Source of the DNA: Hydrogenophaga sp.
GTDB taxonomy: Bacteria; Pseudomonadota; Gammaproteobacteria; Burkholderiales; Burkholderiaceae_C
Reading direction: 5' to 3'
DNA length: 64,000 bases
NCBI RefSeq assembly: GCF_030373245.1
Contig: NZ_JAUCZF010000005.1
Span: 310,001-374,000 of the forward strand
Of this stretch, positions 58,405 to 64,000 are shown piece after piece. The position numbers were made by a program, and so were the translations under genes. Below the pieces are notes generated by a model. It did no database searches and was not told the origin of the DNA. It saw nothing but the letters and a program-made list of their open reading frames with translations. Every line of letters starts with the position of its first letter. Position 1 is the stretch's first letter.

Positions 58405-61400
58405 ATGAGCCAATTCTCCTGTGTATTGATGGGCAACGAGTCCCTGCTGATCCAGTGTGCTGATCGCCTGCTGCAAGGGGGCGACCGGATCACTGCCGTG
58501 GTCACACGCAGTGCCGACATCCGCGCCTGGGCCTTGCACCGGAACATGAGGGTGGAGGCGCCCGGTGCCGACTTGGCCGAGCGCCTCGCCGGCGTCGAGT
58601 TCGACTGGCTGTTCAGCATCGCCAACTTGTCGGTCATCCCGCAGACAGTGCTTGACCAAGCCCGTCGCGGCGCCATCAACTTCCACGACGGCCCGCTGCC
58701 CAAGCACGCGGGCCTGAATGCTCCGGTGTGGGCCATTCTCGCGGGTGAGAAACAACACGGCGTGACCTGGCACATGATCGAGGGCGGCATCGACGAAGGA
58801 GATATCGTCAAGCAGCGGCTGTTCGACATGGGAGCCAACGAAACCGCGCTCACCCTGAACACGCGCTGCTACGAAGCGGCGATGGAGAGCTTTGCCGAGT
58901 TGCTCTCCGACCTGCGTGGCCCCGGGCCGCAGCGCACACCACAAGACCTCAGCCAGCGCAGGTACCACGCGCGCCTCGACCGTCCGGCCGCAGCCGCGCG
59001 CATCGACTTTGCGCAAGCCGCCGAATCCATCGTGGCTTTGGTTTCTGCGCTGGACCACAGCACCTACTGGAATCCGCTGACATGCGCCAAGGTGGATGTG
59101 GGCGGTCGCGTGCTGCTGGTGTCAGGCGCCGTGGCCGAGCCCGCGGCAGGCGCCGGATCACCCGGGCAGGTTGTGGAAGCCACGCCGGCGGGTCTGGTGG
59201 TGGCGACCGCCTCGGTGCCGGTGCGCCTGACCGGCTTGCGCGATGCCAGCGGTCAGGCCGTGTGCCCGTCGACCATTGCCAAGGCGGGCGACACCCTGCC
59301 CCTGCTGAATGCCGACGAGGCGCAGTCACTGACCGGCGCACTGGCACAGGTGGTGGCGGGCGAAGACATCTGGCGCCGCCATCTGCAATCTCCCCACGCC
59401 ATCGACCTTCCCTCGACCAGCACGGCCACAGGTCCTGCCGTGCTGCGTCAGACGCCGCTGCAAGCCCCCACTGGACTGACGGGCGACCGCCTGCTGGCCG
59501 CTGTGGCCGCCTGGGTGGCCCGGGTGAGCGGCAAGCCGTCCTTCGATCTCGCTTACCAGCACGCCACCGCGCCCCAGGCTCCGGGCTACCTGTCCACCTG
59601 GGTGCCTTGGCGACTTGAAGCAGCGGGAGAACTGCCGTTCGCAGCTTTCGTCGCGCAATGCACCACGGCGTTGGACAAGGCACGTCGCTACCCGGCGTTT
59701 GCGCTGGATCTGGTCGCACGCGACCCGGCCATCCACGGCCTCGCGGTTCCCCAGGTCGGTGTTTCGCAGAGACCGGGATTCATCGAAGGCAGCGCGGTCA
59801 CTGTGGTGCTGGCGCCAGACGGCGGCGTGTCGATGTGGCACGACGCCGCCCGCCTGCCCGACGATGCCGCTGCACAGCTGGCCCAACGCCTGCAAAGCGT
59901 GCTGGACGCGCTGGGCGACGCGTCGGCGCAAGAGACGCCCTTGGGACGCCTGCCCATCATGTCGGCCTCCGAGCGCGAGCAGGTGCTCTATGGCTGGAAC
60001 AACACCCACTGTGACTACGAGCGCCAGACCTGCGTGCACCAGTTCTTCGAGTCCCAGGTCCAGCGCACGCCCCAGGCCACGGCCGTTGTGTTCGAGGGCA
60101 CAGCGCTGAGCTACACCGAACTCAATGTCCGCGCGAACCGTGTGGCGCACCGCCTGCAGGGCATGGGCGTCAAGCCTGGCACGCTGGTAGGCCTGTACAC
60201 CCAGCGCTCGCTGGACCTGCTGATTGGCGCGCTCGCCATCCAGAAGGCGGGCGGCGCTTATGTGCCCCTGGACCCGGCCTACCCCGCCGACCGCATCGCG
60301 CTCTACATCGAAGACAGCGGCGCGCCGGTGATCGTGGCGCAGTCGGTCCTGGTGGCCAGCCTGCCGGCGCACCAGGCTCAGGTGCTGGTGATTGATGAAG
60401 ACGCGCAAATCGCCTCGCAGCCGGTCACCAATCTGGACAGCGGGGTGCTGTCGTCCGACATCGCTTACATGATCTACACCTCGGGCTCCACCGGCCGCCC
60501 CAAAGGCGTGATGGTCGAGCACCGCAACGTAGCCAACTTTTTCCGCGGCATGGACGACCGCATCCGCCACGATCCACCCGGTGTGTGGCTGGCCGTGACC
60601 AGCCTGTCGTTCGACATCTCGGTGCTGGAGCTCTTCTATACCCTAGCGCGCGGCTTCAAGCTCGTGCTCTCCAGCGACGAAAACCGAGCGCTCGTCTCCA
60701 GCGGCCAGACGCCGATCTCGGCGCAGAAGATGGATTTCAGCCTGTACTACTGGGGCAACGACGATGGTGCCGGCCCCAAGAAATACGAGCTGCTGCTGGA
60801 AGGCGCCAAGTTCGCCGACCAGCACGGCTTTTGCGCAGTCTGGACACCCGAGCGCCACTTCCACGCCTTCGGCGGCCCCTACCCCAACCCCTCCGTCACA
60901 GGAGCCGCGGTCGCGGCAGTGACGAAAAACATCGGCGTGCGCGCGGGGAGCTGCGTGGGGCCACTGCACCACCCGGCTCGCATCGCCGAGGAGTGGGCCG
61001 TCATCGACAACCTCACCAACGGCCGCGCTGCCCTGGCCATCGCCTCTGGCTGGCAGCCTGACGACTTTGTGCTGCGTCCACAAAACACGCCACCGCACAA
61101 CAAGAAGGCCATGTTCGAGACCATCGAGCAGTTGCGCCAGCTCTGGCGCGGCGAGGCAGTGGCTTTTCCCACCGCCAGCGGCGAGATGTTCAACGTCATC
61201 ACCCAGCCGCGTCCGGTATCCAAAGCTTTGCGGGTGTGGGTCACCACCGCGGGCAATCCGGAGACCTGGAAAGAAGCGGGGGCCATCGGCGCCAACGTGT
61301 TGACCCACCTGCTGGGGCAAACCGTCGCAGAGGTCGCCGACAAGATCAAGATCTACCACCAGGCCTTGCGCGAGGCCGGTCACGACCCGGCGCAATTCAC

Positions 61401-63036
61401 CATCACGCTGATGCTGCACACCTATGTGGCTCGCGACCGTGAGCAGGCCCGCGAAATTTCACGCGGCCCGATGAAGGACTACCTGCGCAGCGCGGCTGGC
61501 CTGATCAAGCAGTACGCCTGGGCTTTTCCCGCCTTCAAGAAGCCGGTGGGTGTGAACAACCCATTCGAGCTCGATCTGCGGTCGTTGTCGGAAGAAGAAA
61601 TGGAAGGCATCCTGGACTTTGCCTTTCTGCGCTACTTCGAAGACTCCGGCCTGTTCGGCACCGTGGACGATTGTCTGCAGCGGGTGGAAGAACTCAAGGC
61701 CATTGGCGTGGGTGAAGTCGCTTGCCTGATCGACTACGGTATCCCGGCGGAGAAGGTGATGGAAAGCCTGTATCCCCTGGCCGAAGTGCTGCGACGGTCC
61801 AATGAACCGACGGCGGTGTCCGACGATGACTTCTCCATCGCCGCGCAAATCAAGCGCCACGGCGTCACCCATTTGCAGTGCACCCCCAGCATGGCTCGCA
61901 TGATCGCCATGAACGACGAAGCCAAGGCGGCGCTGTCCCAGGTGAAGCACCTCATGATCGGCGGCGAAGCGCTGCCCGGCACGCTGGTGGCGGAACTCGG
62001 CCAGGTCACCCAGGCGTCGATTGAAAACATGTACGGTCCCACGGAGACCACCATCTGGTCGTCCACCGAAACCGCGAGTGCAGGCGAGGCGGTGGTGAAC
62101 ATCGGCCGCCCCATTGCCAACACCCAGATGTATGTGCTCGATGACCACCAGCAGCCCGTGCCGGTGGGCGTACCGGGAGAGCTCTACATCGGTGGTGACG
62201 GTGTCACGCGCGGCTACTGGCAGCGTGCCGATCTCACCGCCGAGCGCTTCCCCGCTGACCCCTTCGTTCGCCCAGACTGCGCCGCTCCCGCCGGTGCGCG
62301 CATGTACCGCACTGGCGACCTGGCACGCTGGCGTGCAGATGGTCGAATTGATTTCCTCGGTCGCGCCGATTTCCAGGTCAAGATCCGCGGCTACCGCATC
62401 GAGCTGGGTGAAATTGAAGCCGTGCTCGAATCGGCCGACGGCATCCGCCAGGCCGTGGTGGTTGCCCGCGAAGACCAGCCGGGTGACGTGCGGCTGGTGG
62501 CCTACCTCCGCGCTGACCCAGGCATGTCGACCGAGCGCCTGCGCGACTGGGCGGCCGCGCGCCTGCCCGAGCACATGGTGCCAGCCCACTTCATGACGGT
62601 TGACGAATTCCCGCTCACGCCCAACCGCAAGGTTGACCGCAAGGCCCTGCCCGCTCCCACGCAAACCACCCAGCGTGAACGCACCGAGGTTTTTGTCGAG
62701 CCAGAAAACGAAATCGAGCAGAAGATCGCCGCCATCTGGTCACGCATCCTGGGCGTACCTCTGATTGGCGCCAAAGACAGCTTCTTCGCGCTGGGCGGAC
62801 ACTCGTTGCTCGCGGTGCAAGCCCACCGCGAGATCAAGCAGGCCTTGAACACCACCCGCCTGAGCATCACCGACATCTTCCGCTTCCCAACCCTGGCCGC
62901 ACTGGCTGCTCACCTCGACGACAAGCCCCGCGATACACCAGAAGCGGCTGCCGAGTCCACAGAGCGTGCGCAATTGCGCGCCGACGCCATGTCGCGACGG
63001 CGAGCCATGCGGGCTGGCAAAGAGCCGCAGGACTGA
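58405..63036 (+). CDS. NRPS: formyltransferase - partial condensation-like region - A domain with inserted luciferase-like monooxygenase - PCP
   Basis: A 1543-residue enzyme. Residues about 1-290: formyltransferase (Fmt-like) with N92/H94 in NFHDGPLP and D133 in IDEGDIV. Residues about 335-530: resembles the C-terminal lobe of a condensation domain; no HHxxxDG motif is visible. A domain: YTSGSTGRPKG near 692 and SFDISVLELF near 735, interrupted at about 770-1132 by an FMN-type monooxygenase (WTPERHFHAFGGPYPNPSV), resuming VTHLQCTPSM, GPTETTIW (about 1211), YRTGDLARW and NRKVDRKAL (K about 1409). The PCP carries S1466 (FFALGGHSLLAV). The aspartate of FDISV suggests an alpha-amino acid substrate. 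ATG at 58405 has GGAG upstream; the stop overlaps the PPTase ATG. Confidence 0.92.
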   Translation: MSQFSCVLMGNESLLIQCADRLLQGGDRITAVVTRSADIRAWALHRNMRVEAPGADLAERLAGVEFDWLFSIANLSVIPQTVLDQARRGAINFHDGPLPKHAGLNAPVWAILAGEKQHGVTWHMIEGGIDEGDIVKQRLFDMGANETALTLNTRCYEAAMESFAELLSDLRGPGPQRTPQDLSQRRYHARLDRPAAAARIDFAQAAESIVALVSALDHSTYWNPLTCAKVDVGGRVLLVSGAVAEPAAGAGSPGQVVEATPAGLVVATASVPVRLTGLRDASGQAVCPSTIAKAGDTLPLLNADEAQSLTGALAQVVAGEDIWRRHLQSPHAIDLPSTSTATGPAVLRQTPLQAPTGLTGDRLLAAVAAWVARVSGKPSFDLAYQHATAPQAPGYLSTWVPWRLEAAGELPFAAFVAQCTTALDKARRYPAFALDLVARDPAIHGLAVPQVGVSQRPGFIEGSAVTVVLAPDGGVSMWHDAARLPDDAAAQLAQRLQSVLDALGDASAQETPLGRLPIMSASEREQVLYGWNNTHCDYERQTCVHQFFESQVQRTPQATAVVFEGTALSYTELNVRANRVAHRLQGMGVKPGTLVGLYTQRSLDLLIGALAIQKAGGAYVPLDPAYPADRIALYIEDSGAPVIVAQSVLVASLPAHQAQVLVIDEDAQIASQPVTNLDSGVLSSDIAYMIYTSGSTGRPKGVMVEHRNVANFFRGMDDRIRHDPPGVWLAVTSLSFDISVLELFYTLARGFKLVLSSDENRALVSSGQTPISAQKMDFSLYYWGNDDGAGPKKYELLLEGAKFADQHGFCAVWTPERHFHAFGGPYPNPSVTGAAVAAVTKNIGVRAGSCVGPLHHPARIAEEWAVIDNLTNGRAALAIASGWQPDDFVLRPQNTPPHNKKAMFETIEQLRQLWRGEAVAFPTASGEMFNVITQPRPVSKALRVWVTTAGNPETWKEAGAIGANVLTHLLGQTVAEVADKIKIYHQALREAGHDPAQFTITLMLHTYVARDREQAREISRGPMKDYLRSAAGLIKQYAWAFPAFKKPVGVNNPFELDLRSLSEEEMEGILDFAFLRYFEDSGLFGTVDDCLQRVEELKAIGVGEVACLIDYGIPAEKVMESLYPLAEVLRRSNEPTAVSDDDFSIAAQIKRHGVTHLQCTPSMARMIAMNDEAKAALSQVKHLMIGGEALPGTLVAELGQVTQASIENMYGPTETTIWSSTETASAGEAVVNIGRPIANTQMYVLDDHQQPVPVGVPGELYIGGDGVTRGYWQRADLTAERFPADPFVRPDCAAPAGARMYRTGDLARWRADGRIDFLGRADFQVKIRGYRIELGEIEAVLESADGIRQAVVVAREDQPGDVRLVAYLRADPGMSTERLRDWAAARLPEHMVPAHFMTVDEFPLTPNRKVDRKALPAPTQTTQRERTEVFVEPENEIEQKIAAIWSRILGVPLIGAKDSFFALGGHSLLAVQAHREIKQALNTTRLSITDIFRFPTLAALAAHLDDKPRDTPEAAAESTERAQLRADAMSRRRAMRAGKEPQD

Positions 63037-63767
63037 TGCTGCCTCTTGCAGGAGCCAGACCCTCGCACGGATATTCAGTGCTGGATAATTTGCGCCAGCA
63101 GCTTGCGAAGGCACTCGGCCCAGGCATTGGCGTCGCCTGCAGAGATGTTGACGGTAATCCGGCTGATCTCTGGCCAGTCGAAGAGAGGGCGATTCAAAAG
63201 GCCATTCCCAGGCGCCAGCGCGAATTCGCCGCCGGTCGAGCGGCCGCCCGTGAGTCGATGGCCCAGATTGGCTATCCACCGGCGGCCGTGCCATGTGCAC
63301 CAGATCGTTCTCCGACATGGCCCGTCGGGCTGGTAGGGTCGATCGCACACACGAGCAGCGCATGTGTCGCGATTGTGGCGAGTCGAATTCAGGTCCACGC
63401 AATCGGCGTGGATGTCGAAGAAGACGTTGAGATGGATCAGACGCTCTGGCCCACGATTTGTACACCAGGAGAACTGGCCGCCTTGGCCGCCTTGCCCCAA
63501 TCGGAGCGAGGCCAGTGCGTGACTCGACACTTCTGTGCCAAGGAAGCCTTTTTCAAATGGCAGTACCCGCAAACCGGACGTATGCTGGAGTTTTGTGATG
63601 TACAGGTCACACTCATTTCAGACTACTCTAGCTTTTGCGTAAGCCCCGCGGTGTCTGTGACTGAATCCTTGCCCACTTGCAGCCGCGAAGGTGGCCTGAT
63701 GGCATCCAATGGCCTTATGCTGGCCTGGATTATCGGACCACCCGTCTTGCAGACGAGATACGGGTAA
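63036..63767 (+). CDS. 4'-phosphopantetheinyl transferase (Sfp/EntD family)
   Basis: Transfers phosphopantetheine from CoA to carrier-protein serines. The 243-residue protein has SIAHTSSACVAIVA, the Mg-binding GVDVEED (D126, E128) and the CAKEAFFKWQYP motif (K169, E170) of EntD-like PPTases. The N-terminal RQREFAAGRAAARESMAQIG is typical too. The ATG at 63036 overlaps the NRPS stop (TGATG), so it is co-translated and probably dedicated to the PKS ACP and NRPS PCP. It may also act on the carrier domain of the fused acyltransferase at 25544-28009. Confidence 0.9.
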   Translation: MLPLAGARPSHGYSVLDNLRQQLAKALGPGIGVACRDVDGNPADLWPVEERAIQKAIPRRQREFAAGRAAARESMAQIGYPPAAVPCAPDRSPTWPVGLVGSIAHTSSACVAIVASRIQVHAIGVDVEEDVEMDQTLWPTICTPGELAALAALPQSERGQCVTRHFCAKEAFFKWQYPQTGRMLEFCDVQVTLISDYSSFCVSPAVSVTESLPTCSREGGLMASNGLMLAWIIGPPVLQTRYG

Positions 63768-64000
63768 GAGAATCGTTAATGTAGGTGCCTTGCAAAGATG
63801 CGGCTAATTAATACACGAAGTAGTTGAAGACGAAGCCACCTCGATTTCCTGAGCCAGTCAAAAGTAGAGGGTGGGAAATTGTTTCACACGGTATTCGACC
63901 GGTGGGAATTGAGTGGCTCTGCGGTGAGATTGCCAATAAAGACCCGTCTCGTAAAACTTAGGCTTGCTACTTCACCAAACTTCTTAACCAGAAAGGTAAA
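63768..64000. other. Unassigned sequence at the window end
   Basis: 233 nt, clearly AT-richer than the PKS/NRPS genes before it, with no recognisable gene start or RNA. The drop in GC suggests the end of the operon and the beginning of another, possibly mobile or recombined, segment. No terminator hairpin followed by a U-tract was found. Confidence 0.3.

Overview
The window looks like a chromosome segment of a betaproteobacterium of the order Burkholderiales, most likely a Comamonadaceae member close to Hydrogenophaga or Acidovorax-like genera. That placement is my inference from protein resemblance, the gene order typA-truB-rbfA-infB-nusA-rimP and the high GC of the core genes. No species can be named from the sequence alone.

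Positions 1-20851 are conserved housekeeping DNA. The minus strand carries a translation operon (rimP-nusA-infB-rbfA-truB-typA, the last cut by the window edge), then DUF2788 and DUF2189 genes and a yejABEF-type peptide ABC transporter whose gaps hold two copies of a structured intergenic repeat. They are followed by fabI, an exported ATP-dependent DNA ligase, a DUF465 protein, an Orn/Lys/Arg decarboxylase, an NfeD/SPFH pair, a DUF2237 protein and tRNA-Ser(GGA).

The tRNA marks a sharp switch to accessory DNA (about 20852-49724), a cell-surface polysaccharide locus. A compact minus-strand operon (35436-28201) encodes a Wza-like export protein, an outer-membrane beta-barrel, a Wzz-type chain-length protein, a BY-kinase ATPase, an O-antigen ligase/polymerase-like protein and a Wzx-type flippase. 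Around it lie at least six glycosyltransferase genes, a WecG/TagA enzyme, a PIG-L deacetylase, a LbH acetyltransferase, an Acyltransferase-3 protein, a 2OG-Fe(II) oxygenase, a fused Gfo/Idh/MocA-SDR sugar enzyme and a fused adenylation-ACP-membrane acyltransferase. The locus has been reshaped by insertion sequences: a dead IS3-family element flanked by two other IS3-family remnants (23561-25316), an IS30 remnant joined to a decayed glycosyltransferase gene (36272-37545), and an intact IS5-family element with TTAA target duplications (37550-38726).

The most interesting part is the plus-strand run at 49939-63767. It holds an XrtA/PEP-CTERM-locus-type AAA ATPase, a 2147-residue single-module type I PKS (KS-AT-KR-DH-ACP-TE), a GT2 glycosyltransferase, a 1543-residue NRPS (formyltransferase, a partial condensation-like region, an adenylation domain interrupted by a luciferase-like monooxygenase, and PCP), and an Sfp/EntD-type phosphopantetheinyl transferase. 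Overlapping start and stop codons tie PKS to GT and NRPS to PPTase. My reading, which is inference, is that the NRPS activates, formylates and oxidises an amino acid, the PKS adds one reduced and dehydrated ketide unit and releases it, and the GT glycosylates the product. The PPTase primes both carrier proteins. The position beside the polysaccharide locus raises the possibility that the product decorates or is exported with the surface glycan.
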